This document shows positions 8,635-15,710 of a stretch of 39,432 bases of DNA, piece by piece (position 1 is the stretch's first letter; each line of letters opens with the position of its first letter). This DNA comes from Candidatus Bipolaricaulota bacterium (lineage in GTDB: Bacteria > Bipolaricaulota > Bipolaricaulia > UBA7950 > UBA9294). The translations under genes and the position numbers were made by a program. The notes beneath the pieces are model-generated. The model saw only the letters and a program-made list of their open reading frames with translations, was not told the DNA's origin and made no database searches. The DNA lies in assembly GCA_021159055.1 (NCBI GenBank), contig JAGGSO010000132.1, forward strand, positions 1 to 39,432, in the 5' to 3' direction.

Positions 8635-9630
8635 TTACGGAAGATAACGGATCGGGTCGACCGGGAAGTCGCCGTTGCGGATCTCGAAATGGAGGTGGGG
8701 GCCGCTCGACACCCCGGTGTTCCCGGATTCGGCGATCTCCTGGCCGGCTTCGACGAACTGCCCCTTGTAGACGAGGAACTTGGAGAGATGCCCGTACACG
8801 GTGTAGTAGCCGTCGGAGTGTTGGAGGATCGCCTCGTTCCCGTATCCTTCCTCCTCCCCGATGAAGTAGACCCTCCCCGGGGCGGCGGCGTAGACGGGTG
8901 TCCCTTCGGGGAGGTCGATGTCGATCCCGTTGTGGAAGTGGCGCACCTTGTACACCGGGTGGATCCGCCACCCGAACCCGGAGGTGACCTTCCCCAGAGC
9001 AGGCCAGATGAACCGCGACTCGACCCCGTTGGAGAGCTTGATGACCCTCTTCCACAGGGCAGGGCTCGCCCCGGGGATGATCAGCTCCTCGCCGGCGTAG
9101 ATCTTCGACGGGTCGGTGATGTCGTTCGCCGCCGTGATCTTCTCCACGGGAACGGAGTAGGTAATCGAGATATCGGTCAGGGTCTGACCGGGCTTCACCA
9201 GGTGCAGGATCCCGTCCTTAACTGCGTGCAGGATCTGCCCCGGCTTGAGCGACTGGGGTGAGAGGATCCGGTTGTCGGCCATCAGCTGGTCGACGCTCAC
9301 CCCGAGCTTCGCCCCGATCTTAGCGAGGGTGTCCCCCGCGGCCACGGTGTAGGTGATGATCGGGGACGTCGGGGTCTCCGTCGGCGTGGCGGCTGGGGTT
9401 TCAGTCGTAGTCGGTTCGGTCGGGGTCGTCGGTTCAGTCGTCTCCGGTTCGGTCGCGGGAGTGGTTGCCGGAGGGGCGACGACCGTGGTCGGGGTCTCCG
9501 AGATCACCTGCACCGGCGGGGCTTCCTTCCCACCGGAGTGGGTGAGGAGGATCGGGATGAGGATCACCGCGATGAGGAAGATCACGGCGATCGCCACACG
9601 GTCTTTTCTGATCGGCTTCTTCTCAATCAC
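8635..9630 (-). CDS. Membrane-anchored LysM and M23 peptidase (DipM/NlpD/EnvC-like)
   Basis: A 331-residue envelope protein. Residues 11-30 form one N-terminal transmembrane segment. Residues 40-90 are a Thr/Pro/Glu-rich linker suited to spanning or binding the wall. Two LysM domains follow (about 92-136 and 141-187), then an M23 lysostaphin-like domain (about 210-331). The M23 zinc and catalytic residues are present: H233 and D237 in HNGIDID, H281, and HLH at 312-314. It may therefore be an active endopeptidase rather than an EnvC/NlpD-type degenerate activator. The start is GTG, overlapping the rho stop by 8 bases. Genes upstream and downstream in the operon are rho and murA, so it is probably expressed constitutively with core functions. 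Confidence 0.9.
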   Translation of the reverse strand: MIEKKPIRKDRVAIAVIFLIAVILIPILLTHSGGKEAPPVQVISETPTTVVAPPATTPATEPETTEPTTPTEPTTTETPAATPTETPTSPIITYTVAAGDTLAKIGAKLGVSVDQLMADNRILSPQSLKPGQILHAVKDGILHLVKPGQTLTDISITYSVPVEKITAANDITDPSKIYAGEELIIPGASPALWKRVIKLSNGVESRFIWPALGKVTSGFGWRIHPVYKVRHFHNGIDIDLPEGTPVYAAAPGRVYFIGEEEGYGNEAILQHSDGYYTVYGHLSKFLVYKGQFVEAGQEIAESGNTGVSSGPHLHFEIRNGDFPVDPIRYLP

Positions 9631-10873
9631 CGTTCATCAACTCGAGGAACTGCTCGTTATCCTTTGTCGCCTCCATCTTGCTTTTCACGAGCTCCAGCGC
9701 CGCCTGTGGATCGTTCAGTTCACTCATCATCTTACGCAGAATCCACACCCGATTCAATACCTTCTCCGGGAGGAGGAGCTCCTCCTTCCGCGTTCCGGAC
9801 TGCTCGATGTCGATCGCCGGGTAGATCCGCTTGTTGGACAGGTTCCGATCGAGGACCAGCTCCATGTTTCCCGTCCCCTTGAACTCCTCGAATACCACCT
9901 GGTCGAGCTTGCTCCCGGTATCGACCAGTGCGGTGGCGATGATCGTCAGGCTCCCCCCTTCCTCGATGTTCCGCGCCGCGCCGAAGAACTCCTTCGGTTT
10001 ATACAGCGCGGTCGGGTCCATCCCCCCGGAGAGGAGCTTCCCGGACGGGGAGACGGACAGGTTGTATGCCCGTGCCAACCGGGTGATCGAATCCATCAGG
10101 ATCACCACGTCCTGCCCCAGCTCCACCATCCGCTTCGCCCGGTTGGTGACGAGCTCAGCGATCCGAGTGTGATGGCGCGGCTCGAGGTCGAAGGTGGCGG
10201 CGATCACCTCCCCGTTCTCGATCGAGCGGCGGAAGTCGGTCACCTCCTCCGGCCGCTCGTCGACGAGGAGGACGAGGAGCTTGATATCCGGGTGGTTGGC
10301 ATTGATCCCGGCCGCGATCTTCTTCAACAGGGTCGTCTTCCCCGCCTTCGGAGGGGAGACGATCAACCCCCGCTGCCCCTTCCCGATCGGGCAGAACAGG
10401 TCGATTATCCGGGTCGAGACGTCGTTCGGATCGTGCTCAAGCTTGATCTGCTCGTTCGGATGGAGCGGGGTCAGCTCGTGGAACTCAGGGCGGCGGTAGA
10501 TCTCCTCCGGGTCGAGCCCGTTGATCTTCTCCACCTTGAGTAGGGCGAAGTAGCGCTCATCGTTCTTCGGAGCGCGGATCAGCCCGGTGATCGCGTCTCC
10601 ATCCCGCAGCTTGAACCGCTTGATCTGGGACGGGGAGACGTAGATGTCGTTACGCCCGGGAAGGCTCGTCCCATTGCGCAGGAACCCGTACCCGTCCGGA
10701 AGGATCTCCAGGATCCCGTTCTCGAAGTAGAGGTCGTTCTGCTTGGCGAAGTGTTCCATCACCGCGCGTACGAGCTCCCTCTTCCCCATGTGGTTTCCGT
10801 TCTGGATTCCGACTTCGTCTGCCAGCTTCTGGAGAGAGTCGATGTCCATCAACGTCAGTTCATTTACTTCCAT
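9623..10873 (-). CDS. rho: Transcription termination factor Rho
   Basis: A 416-residue Rho, the hexameric RNA-dependent ATPase helicase that ends transcription. The N-terminal helical Rho_N segment, the cold-shock-like RNA-binding domain ([34 protein letters not shown]), the P-loop ([15 protein letters not shown]), Walker B ([16 protein letters not shown]), the Q-loop region ([21 protein letters not shown]) and the R-loop ([12 protein letters not shown]) are intact. No N-terminal insertion of the actinobacterial or Clostridial kind is present. A GAGGTGAT site precedes ATG 10873. This gene gives context to the many convergent overlaps in the window, where intrinsic terminators are lacking. Confidence 0.97.
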   Translation of the reverse strand: MEVNELTLMDIDSLQKLADEVGIQNGNHMGKRELVRAVMEHFAKQNDLYFENGILEILPDGYGFLRNGTSLPGRNDIYVSPSQIKRFKLRDGDAITGLIRAPKNDERYFALLKVEKINGLDPEEIYRRPEFHELTPLHPNEQIKLEHDPNDVSTRIIDLFCPIGKGQRGLIVSPPKAGKTTLLKKIAAGINANHPDIKLLVLLVDERPEEVTDFRRSIENGEVIAATFDLEPRHHTRIAELVTNRAKRMVELGQDVVILMDSITRLARAYNLSVSPSGKLLSGGMDPTALYKPKEFFGAARNIEEGGSLTIIATALVDTGSKLDQVVFEEFKGTGNMELVLDRNLSNKRIYPAIDIEQSGTRKEELLLPEKVLNRVWILRKMMSELNDPQAALELVKSKMEATKDNEQFLELMNGD

Positions 10874-10885
10874 TTTTCTATCACC

Positions 10886-11884
10886 TCAAAGATGAATTCC
10901 CCTTGCAATAATCAGTGCTGTTCCCGCCAGATAGCCGAGGAGGATGCCTGCCGCGTCGGCTCCCATCCCGAGGATGCGGCGGGACGAACGTGCCCCGATT
11001 CCGATGACGGCGATCGCGGTGATCCCGATCCCGATGATCCCGACGAGGAGCTGATCGCTCCTCCCTGCCCCCAGCGCGGCGAAGATCGACCCCTTCCGCA
11101 GTGCGAGGTCAGCGAAGAAGATCGTGAGGATGTTGAACATGTTCGACCCAAACAGGTTTCCCACGATCATATCGTACGCTCCGATCTTGAGCGCCCCGAT
11201 CGAAGTGGCGAGCTCAGGGAGCGAGGTGACGATCGCCACCAGCACCGCTCCGATCAGGGAGGAGGAGATCCCTGTCCCGTCGGCGATCGCCTTGCTCGCC
11301 CGGATGAGGAATATCCCGGCGACGATGATCAGGGCAGCGCTGACCAGGAACCCGGTGAGAGCGCGGGACAGGGACATCGTCCCCTCATCCGGGGCATCGG
11401 TCCCTTCCTCCCGCCGTTCGATGCGATAGAGGAGGTAAGCCCCGAACAGATACCCGATCAAGATGAGGTAGCTCACCGGGCTGATCCCCCCGAGGGTCGC
11501 CTCGTGCGGGACGAGGATCCCGACAAGGGCGAGTGCGGTGAGGAGGATGGCCAGCCCCCCGCTCGTCGTGTGGTACGCCTTCACCTTGCTCAGGAACGGA
11601 CCTTTCCCGAGGAGGAGGACGTCGACGACCGCGATGATCGCCACATTGAACAGGTTGCTCCCCAACGCGTTCCCCACCGCAATGTTCGGGGCCCCGATCG
11701 CTGCCCCGGTGACGGTCGTCGTCAATTCGGGGATGGAGGTGATCACCGCCAGGAAGACCAGTCCGATCCAGCCCTGGCCGATCCCGGTCCTCCGCCCGAG
11801 TGCCTCCCCAAACGAGGCGAGCTTGATCCCCGCCCCGACGATCACCGCGGCGGAGAGCAGAAACGTGATCCATTGGATGGTCAT
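10886..11884 (-). CDS. CaCA-family Na+/Ca2+ (cation/calcium) exchanger
   Basis: A 332-residue membrane protein with about ten transmembrane helices in two inverted halves. The two alpha repeats are clear: VFLAVITSIPEL with GNALGSNLFN in the first half, and VLVAIVTSLPEL with GNLFGSNMFN in the second. These match the YrbG/NCX_Mj type, which exchanges Ca2+ for Na+ or H+. The glutamates in the two SxPEL motifs, the expected ion ligands, are retained. A charged loop (about residues 155-170) links the halves. It lies 12 bases upstream of rho and 18 bases after rpiB in the same operon. The actual ion pair is inferred from family only. Confidence 0.92.
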   Translation of the reverse strand: MTIQWITFLLSAAVIVGAGIKLASFGEALGRRTGIGQGWIGLVFLAVITSIPELTTTVTGAAIGAPNIAVGNALGSNLFNVAIIAVVDVLLLGKGPFLSKVKAYHTTSGGLAILLTALALVGILVPHEATLGGISPVSYLILIGYLFGAYLLYRIERREEGTDAPDEGTMSLSRALTGFLVSAALIIVAGIFLIRASKAIADGTGISSSLIGAVLVAIVTSLPELATSIGALKIGAYDMIVGNLFGSNMFNILTIFFADLALRKGSIFAALGAGRSDQLLVGIIGIGITAIAVIGIGARSSRRILGMGADAAGILLGYLAGTALIIARGIHL

Positions 11885-11902
11885 GTCATATAGGTCCTAT
11901 GA

Positions 11903-12343
11903 TTATTCGATCTTCCCCACCCGACGGGCATGTCTCCCCCCTTCGAACGGGGTATTCAGCCAGACCTCCACGGTCCGGGAAGCGAGCTCGACCCCGGTGA
12001 TCCGCGCCCCAAGGCAGAGGATATTAGCGTCGTTGTGCCTCCGGCTCAGCTCGGCGGAGAACGGCTCCGTGCACCGTGCCGCCCTGATCCCCCGCACCTT
12101 TCCCGCCGCGATCGACATTCCGATGCCGGTACCGCAAATCAGGATCCCTTTGTCCGCCTTCCCCGCGGCTACGACCGTCGCCACCCTGCGGGCGATGTCG
12201 GGATAGTCGACCGGGGCGGTGGAGTCGGTCCCCAGGTCGATGACGTCGTAACCCTTAAGGACCGTCTCCAGCAGGGCTTGTTTCAACGGATAACCGGCGT
12301 GGTCGGCGCCGATCGCTATCGTCACAGCTTCTTTATCAACCAT
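11903..12343 (-). CDS. rpiB: Ribose-5-phosphate isomerase B
   Basis: A 146-residue RpiB/LacA-family sugar-phosphate isomerase interconverting ribose 5-phosphate and ribulose 5-phosphate in the pentose phosphate pathway. The hallmark residues are visible: IAIGADHAGY near the N-terminus, the catalytic cysteine C70 in ILICGTGIGMSIAAGK, and RHARRV at the C-terminus for phosphate binding. The frame extends upstream, but ATG 12343 gives the usual length and has GGAG about 10 bases before it. The gene overlaps the end of the glycosyltransferase gene by 22 bases. LacAB-type specificity is less likely because there is one subunit and no lactose or tagatose genes. Confidence 0.93.
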   Translation of the reverse strand: MVDKEAVTIAIGADHAGYPLKQALLETVLKGYDVIDLGTDSTAPVDYPDIARRVATVVAAGKADKGILICGTGIGMSIAAGKVRGIRAARCTEPFSAELSRRHNDANILCLGARITGVELASRTVEVWLNTPFEGGRHARRVGKIE

Positions 12344-12957
12344 TTTATCATGTCTCCGTACATCTTGAACCGCTCGCGTATCCCCTGAGAGAAGCCGCGC
12401 TTCTCCTCCTTGAGGACGTGCGTCACTCCATCGAGCTTCACCTTCTCCTTCGTCCACCCCTCCTTTGCCGCGAGCTTGGACAGGGCCATCTCGATCCCGT
12501 AATCCATCTCGTGTACCTTCTCCCGCGCCCGCGCCCATATGGTCTTGGAGATGACCCGCTGGCCGGAGGCGAACGGGTTGAAGAACTGTGCAATGTCGGT
12601 ATTCACCCGCCCGTCCGCGAATACCCCGACCACCATGTCGACCCCTCCGTCTGCGTAGGCGTTGATCATCCGCTCGATGTGCTCCGGGCGTAGCCCGACG
12701 AGATCGGCGTCAAGGAACAGGAGGACGTCGTTCCGCGCCGCGTTCACCCCCGCATCCAGGGCGGCGGCCTTCCCCTGGTTCTCCGGAAGCTCGATCACCC
12801 TGACTCCGAACCGACGCGCCACCGCCGCTGTTCCGTCATCCGACCCATCGTCGACCACGATAACCTCGTCGACAAGCGGACAGGAGACGAGCGGACGAAG
12901 TACTGCGCCGATTCGAGCGGCTTCATTATAGGCGGGCACCACCGCGGAAATTTTCAT
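12322..12957 (-). CDS. Family 2 glycosyltransferase (dolichyl-phosphate-mannose-synthase-like)
   Basis: A 211-residue GT-A fold enzyme transferring a sugar from a nucleotide sugar to an unknown acceptor. The N-terminal SAVVPAYNEAARIG, VDEVIVVDDGSDDGT, the lysine-containing NQGKAAALDAGV and the DxD-like LFLDADLVGL are typical of GT2. The final segment KMYGDMIKWLIKKL is amphipathic and basic, suggesting peripheral membrane association; no transmembrane helix is seen. It is the first gene of the seven-gene operon. A product such as a lipid-linked sugar for the cell envelope would fit with murA and the M23 peptidase downstream, but substrates cannot be read. No Shine-Dalgarno site is evident before ATG 12957. 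Confidence 0.85.
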   Translation of the reverse strand: MKISAVVPAYNEAARIGAVLRPLVSCPLVDEVIVVDDGSDDGTAAVARRFGVRVIELPENQGKAAALDAGVNAARNDVLLFLDADLVGLRPEHIERMINAYADGGVDMVVGVFADGRVNTDIAQFFNPFASGQRVISKTIWARAREKVHEMDYGIEMALSKLAAKEGWTKEKVKLDGVTHVLKEEKRGFSQGIRERFKMYGDMIKWLIKKL

Positions 12958-13007
12958 CTGTATGTAGGAACAACTCGATCGTCGGTGAGATTCGCTCGAC
13001 AGACTCC

Positions 13008-13036
13008 ATTTTACATTCCCTACGGGAGGAAGTCAA
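13008..13036 (-). promoter_or_regulatory. Sigma70-type promoter of the glycosyltransferase-rpiB-rho-murA-hflX operon
   Basis: On the minus strand TTGACT (13031-13036), a 17-base spacer and TAAAAT (13008-13013) form a near-consensus promoter. The expected start is near 13001, giving a leader of about 44 bases to ATG 12957. No other strong promoter was seen down to hflX, so it may drive all seven genes. Confidence 0.7.
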
Positions 13037-13289
13037 TCCGAAGGGGTGGATGCGCCAGAAGCAGTGCGATTAAGCGCGGGACACCGCACTTTGGGGCAGG
13101 GGAGCATGGTGGCCACGTCGATGAAGTCGAGGATCCCCTTTCGGGGTATGACGTTCCCGGCAGAGATAACGGTAAAACGGGAGAGGGAAAGATCCTTCCG
13201 CCTTTATCCCGCGGGCGGCTATCAAGCCCCACCATTGGACCACGAAACTCATGCACTCTGGGGGTGTAACTGCTAACGAGGTGATTGCA
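13037..13289. other. Intergenic stretch with hairpins and a possible small ORF
   Basis: About 250 bases without a recognised gene. Visible structure includes GTGCG/CGCAC around 13070-13094, a CCCC-TTTC-GGGG hairpin at 13134-13145, and CCGCC/GGCGG around 13199-13218. On the plus strand a frame opens at GTG 13046 and at ATG 13106 (GGGGAGC just before it) and ends with TAA at 13274-13276, 13 bases before the chagasin start. This gives a possible 56- or 76-residue basic peptide ending LWGCNC. Codon choice is not clearly that of the neighbours. No plus-strand promoter for the chagasin gene was convincing. It could be a structured RNA, a small gene or decayed sequence; I cannot choose. Confidence 0.35.
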
Positions 13290-14090
13290 ATGCAGAAGCT
13301 TTTCATCGGGAGCGTGATCGTATTGATGCTGGGAGCGGCGTTTTCCCTGTCTGGATTCGCCCAGGCGCGGGCATCGAGCTCCGCTTCCACGGACGGTCCG
13401 GTACGTGCGACGGTGGGTACGTTCGTACTCGAGGAGGGAAGCAGGATCGCGTTCGAGCTCAGGCGGAGCGATCCGTGTCCGTGTATGTGCGGGGATATCT
13501 TCGTCACCGGCATGAGCGTCGTTGATCGAGCCGGGAAAGAGGTCTACCGCGAGGGGGTGGACTCGGTCCCCTACACCGACTGGACCGGGATGTGGGATCT
13601 CTCCCGGGCGGATGGAACGCCGGTTGCACCCGGGGAATATACGATCCTTATTCGCACTTCGCTCGGGGAGTTCCGCGCCGAGGTGAGAATCGTCCACCCC
13701 GGGGAGGGGAGCTTCTCCGGAAGGTTGTGCGCCACCGCGTCGGTATGCGGACTGGGGCTCGATGTCTACCGCTTGGTCACCAAGGATGACGACGGTAAAA
13801 CGATCCCACTGCGGGCCGGGGACAAGGTCATGATCGCCCTTCCCGGCAACCCGACGACCGGCTACGAATGGACGGGACCGGATGCCCTCCCCGCTGGAGT
13901 GTTGGAGCCGATCCCCGGGGTGAACTACCGCCCGGAGAGCGGTCTCATCGGAGCGGGTGGGACATTCCTATTCCGCTACGCTGCGATCGGACCTGGTAGG
14001 GTCGAACTTTCGTTCTCCTACCGCCGTCCGTGGGAGGAGGCCCCGGCCTCCGATTCTTTCTCCATCGTAATCTCAGTCGGAGGTGTCTAA
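13290..14090 (+). CDS. Secreted chagasin-family (I42) cysteine-protease inhibitor with an N-terminal Ig-like domain
   Basis: A 266-residue exported protein. Residues 1-28 are a Sec signal peptide (MQKLFIGSVIVLMLGAAF, then a polar end). Residues about 40-135 form a beta domain resembling FlgD/Ig modules, with DWTGMWDLSRADGTPVAPGEY and an unusual CPCMC at 63-67. Residues about 155-266 are a chagasin domain with all three inhibitory loops: NPTTGYEW (187-194), GAGG (221-224) and RRPW (245-248). In known chagasins these loops wedge into papain-like active sites. The frame opens at 13251, but ATG 13290 follows GAGGTGAT with 5-base spacing and begins the signal peptide. A natural target is a secreted papain-like or C39-like enzyme; a candidate lies at 19506. 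The chagasin call is strong; the target is inference. Confidence 0.85.
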   Translation: MQKLFIGSVIVLMLGAAFSLSGFAQARASSSASTDGPVRATVGTFVLEEGSRIAFELRRSDPCPCMCGDIFVTGMSVVDRAGKEVYREGVDSVPYTDWTGMWDLSRADGTPVAPGEYTILIRTSLGEFRAEVRIVHPGEGSFSGRLCATASVCGLGLDVYRLVTKDDDGKTIPLRAGDKVMIALPGNPTTGYEWTGPDALPAGVLEPIPGVNYRPESGLIGAGGTFLFRYAAIGPGRVELSFSYRRPWEEAPASDSFSIVISVGGV

Positions 14091-14130
14091 AAAGTTGTGG
14101 TTTGAGGAATAATCAAAGCGAGTCGGAAAG

Positions 14131-14140
14131 AAGGAGGTGA
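14131..14140 (+). promoter_or_regulatory. Perfect Shine-Dalgarno sequence upstream of the riboswitch, with no start codon nearby
   Basis: AAGGAGGTGA matches the 16S anti-Shine-Dalgarno over ten bases, yet no ATG, GTG or TTG lies in the usual window after it. It ends 4 bases before the P1 helix of the c-di-GMP aptamer. The start codon of the secreted protein begins 6 bases after the 3' end of P1. If the aptamer folds, the site and ATG are about 10 unpaired bases apart in space. Confidence 0.6.
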
Positions 14141-14143
14141 AAA

Positions 14144-14230
14144 ACTTCGGACCGATAAGGGCAAACCTCACGAACAGGAAGTGAGGGGCGCAAAGTCACG
14201 GGCCTGAGATGGCAGCCGGACTACCGAAGG
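14144..14230 (+). ncRNA. Cyclic di-GMP-I (GEMM) riboswitch
   Basis: The sequence matches the GEMM-I aptamer consensus: AAGGGCAAACC (14158-14168), a hairpin closed by CCTCAC/GTGAGG, then GGGGCGCAAAGTC, GGGCCT, and GGCAGCCGGACTACCGAAG at the end. The terminal P1 helix pairs CTTCGG (14145-14150) with CCGAAG (14224-14229), six perfect pairs. No transcription terminator lies between the aptamer and the ATG at 14236, so control should be at translation. The weak GAAGG at 14226-14230 overlaps the 3' strand of P1, while a perfect ribosome-binding site lies on the 5' side at 14131-14140. The L2 loop here (GAACAGGAA) is longer than the usual GNRA tetraloop. It is transcribed in the direction of the secreted-protein gene. 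Confidence 0.92.
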
Positions 14231-14235
14231 CGAAG

Positions 14236-14751
14236 ATGAAACGATGGATAGTTATTTCCCTTCTTCTTACGATCCTTTTCTCCATCCCCGTGTTTGCCGG
14301 TAGCTCGGCAAGCGCGACGGTCACTGTATCGTGGAAGGTTCTCCCGTTCCAATCGCTTACCATCCTCGGCGGTGAAGGGAACGGGACGAGCGTGACCTCG
14401 CACTTCGAGCTTGGTACTCCCACCCCGGCCGAGATCGCTGCCGGGTTCATCGAAGAGGACGGCGCCCTCACCCTGGTCGCGGCGAGCAACATCCCGTGGA
14501 CGGTGAAGGTGCACGCCGTGGAGGCGAACATGGGGGAGAGCTACGATGGAACCTATGTGAAGCCGCTCTCCGATTTCCTCATCCGGGCCAACGGCGGCGA
14601 GTTCACCCCGATCTCCCAGCTGGATCAGACGCTGGCGAGCGGGACCCGGGGTTCCTACCAGCTCACAATCGACTACAAGGTTCTCCTCGACCCCGAGTTC
14701 AAGCCCGGTGACTACGGGATCACGCTGGTGTACACGATAACCGGAGAATAG
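14236..14751 (+). CDS. Small secreted beta-rich protein under c-di-GMP riboswitch control
   Basis: A 171-residue exported protein I do not recognise as a named family. It begins with a clean signal peptide (MKRWIVISLLLTILFSIPVFAGSS). The rest is predicted beta-strand: alternating patterns such as SATVTVSWKVLP, LTLVAASNIPWTVKVHAV and a C-terminal GDYGITLVYTITGE, without cysteines. This resembles the style of WxL, DUF4402 or coat-protein-U-like surface sandwiches, but no signature proves it. The frame runs back to 14209, but that ATG lies inside the aptamer; ATG 14236 starts the signal peptide. Because c-di-GMP governs adhesion and matrix in many bacteria, a structural or adhesive surface role is a reasonable inference. 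The stop is one base from the convergent ComEA-like gene. Confidence 0.8.
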   Translation: MKRWIVISLLLTILFSIPVFAGSSASATVTVSWKVLPFQSLTILGGEGNGTSVTSHFELGTPTPAEIAAGFIEEDGALTLVAASNIPWTVKVHAVEANMGESYDGTYVKPLSDFLIRANGGEFTPISQLDQTLASGTRGSYQLTIDYKVLLDPEFKPGDYGITLVYTITGE

Positions 14752-14752
14752 A

Positions 14753-15133
14753 TCACGGGCCGCCGAGGCTCACGGAATCCTTTATCTCTTCCACCGTCTT
14801 CTCCCCGATCCCGGGGACGTTTTTCAGTTCGTCCACGCTCCTGAACGGTCCGTGTTCCTGCCGATAGGCGACGATCCGCTGTGCCAGGGTCTCTCCGATC
14901 CCGGGAAGACGGGTCAACTCTTCCACCCCGGCGGAGTTCAGATCGATCCGCGGGCGGGAGGAGAGGAACTCCGGGACGATCACACGCACGTCAGGGAGTA
15001 TGACCTCCACAGGCGGCGGGATCCGCGGACGACGAAACTCGGGGATGAAAATGGCAATCCCCGCCGCCACGATCGCCAGCCCGATGAGAATGATCAGCCC
15101 CCGCTCCTGGGCCGAGGAGAGACCGCGGGTCAT
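14753..15133 (-). CDS. ComEA-like helix-hairpin-helix protein with membrane anchor
   Basis: A 126-residue protein with one N-terminal transmembrane helix ([19 protein letters not shown], about residues 12-30), a proline-rich linker, and two HhH motifs at the C-terminus: [19 protein letters not shown] and [19 protein letters not shown]. The layout is that of ComEA, the outward-facing DNA-binding protein of natural transformation. The same layout also occurs in uncharacterised envelope proteins, and no comEC or other competence gene is in the window. The start overlaps the upstream gene's stop by 4 bases (ATGA). The gene ends one base from the convergent riboswitch-controlled gene with no terminator between. 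Confidence 0.88.
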   Translation of the reverse strand: MTRGLSSAQERGLIILIGLAIVAAGIAIFIPEFRRPRIPPPVEVILPDVRVIVPEFLSSRPRIDLNSAGVEELTRLPGIGETLAQRIVAYRQEHGPFRSVDELKNVPGIGEKTVEEIKDSVSLGGP

Positions 15134-15651
15134 GGGAGGGAGAAAAGCTCCTTTATCCTGTTGAGGCCGTACTTCTCCCGCGCGAGCCGCATCCGCTCGG
15201 GAAACCGCTCGTAGCGGGGTCGCCCGAACTTGTCTGAGTATGCCTGGTAGAAGATCTTCCCCAACCTGGTCCTCAGGTCCTGGTCCTGTGCCAGGATATC
15301 CCCCTTCTCCGCCACCAGTCGCTCCAGCTCGGGGATGTAGGTCTCGATCGCCGCCGCCTGAGAGAAGAGCTCGACGGCTGTATCCGGATCGCTATCGAGT
15401 GTCTCTTTCGCCCTGTGGAAGAGATCGCGCCGCCGTAGCTCCGCCGCGGCGAGCTCCCGCATCCTCCGTTCCTGCTCGCGGTAGTAGGAGAGCTCGCGCC
15501 GCGGGAACGCGAGGATCCGATGCGGGCAGTCGTCCGCATCGGGAAACTCGCGCGGATCGGACGTGATCTTCCCGTGGAGAGCAAGGCACTCCTTTGGTGT
15601 AGAGTAGGTCACGTTCGTGTAGTATTGGTAGTAGGTTCGACTGAGCATCAT
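15130..15651 (-). CDS. Unknown protein with phage-head-protein-like Cys/His motif and helical C-terminus
   Basis: A 173-residue protein of unknown function. The N-terminus ([20 protein letters not shown], then [11 protein letters not shown]) has the arrangement C-x3-H...C-x-H. This resembles the end of the Mu gpF/SPP1 gp7 head-morphogenesis domain (C..LHG...CPHR). The rest is charged and helical ([20 protein letters not shown]), with a stretch that looks like TPR or coiled-coil ([26 protein letters not shown]). There is no signal peptide or membrane segment. No other phage gene is near, so it is more likely a domesticated or unrelated zinc-binding module than a prophage part. ATG 15651 (or 15648) has GGAG upstream; the open frame extends to 15693. 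It is coupled to the ComEA-like gene. Confidence 0.6.
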   Translation of the reverse strand: MMLSRTYYQYYTNVTYSTPKECLALHGKITSDPREFPDADDCPHRILAFPRRELSYYREQERRMRELAAAELRRRDLFHRAKETLDSDPDTAVELFSQAAAIETYIPELERLVAEKGDILAQDQDLRTRLGKIFYQAYSDKFGRPRYERFPERMRLAREKYGLNRIKELFSLP

Positions 15652-15710
15652 GGTCACCCGCTCCAGTCTAATCCGCGGTCGGGGGCGGGACAAGTGAGGG
15701 AGGAGGTAGA

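Noticed and set aside
9353-10543. 396-codon frame opposite rho and the M23 gene
   Set aside because: Antisense to two certain genes; the N-terminal V/G/S-rich part is the reverse of the Thr/Pro linker.
13020-13697. 225-codon minus-strand frame across the chagasin gene start and the gap
   Set aside because: It runs antisense to the signal peptide of the chagasin gene, has no ribosome-binding site and no domain, and the operon promoter at 13008-13036 lies at its end.
14209-14235. ATG 14209 as the start of the riboswitch-controlled protein
   Set aside because: It lies inside the aptamer and would put nine polar codons (MAAGLPKAK) before a complete signal peptide; there is no ribosome-binding site at the right distance.
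15130-15651. Prophage remnant
   Set aside because: Only a weak Cys/His resemblance and no other phage gene, integrase or attachment repeat nearby.
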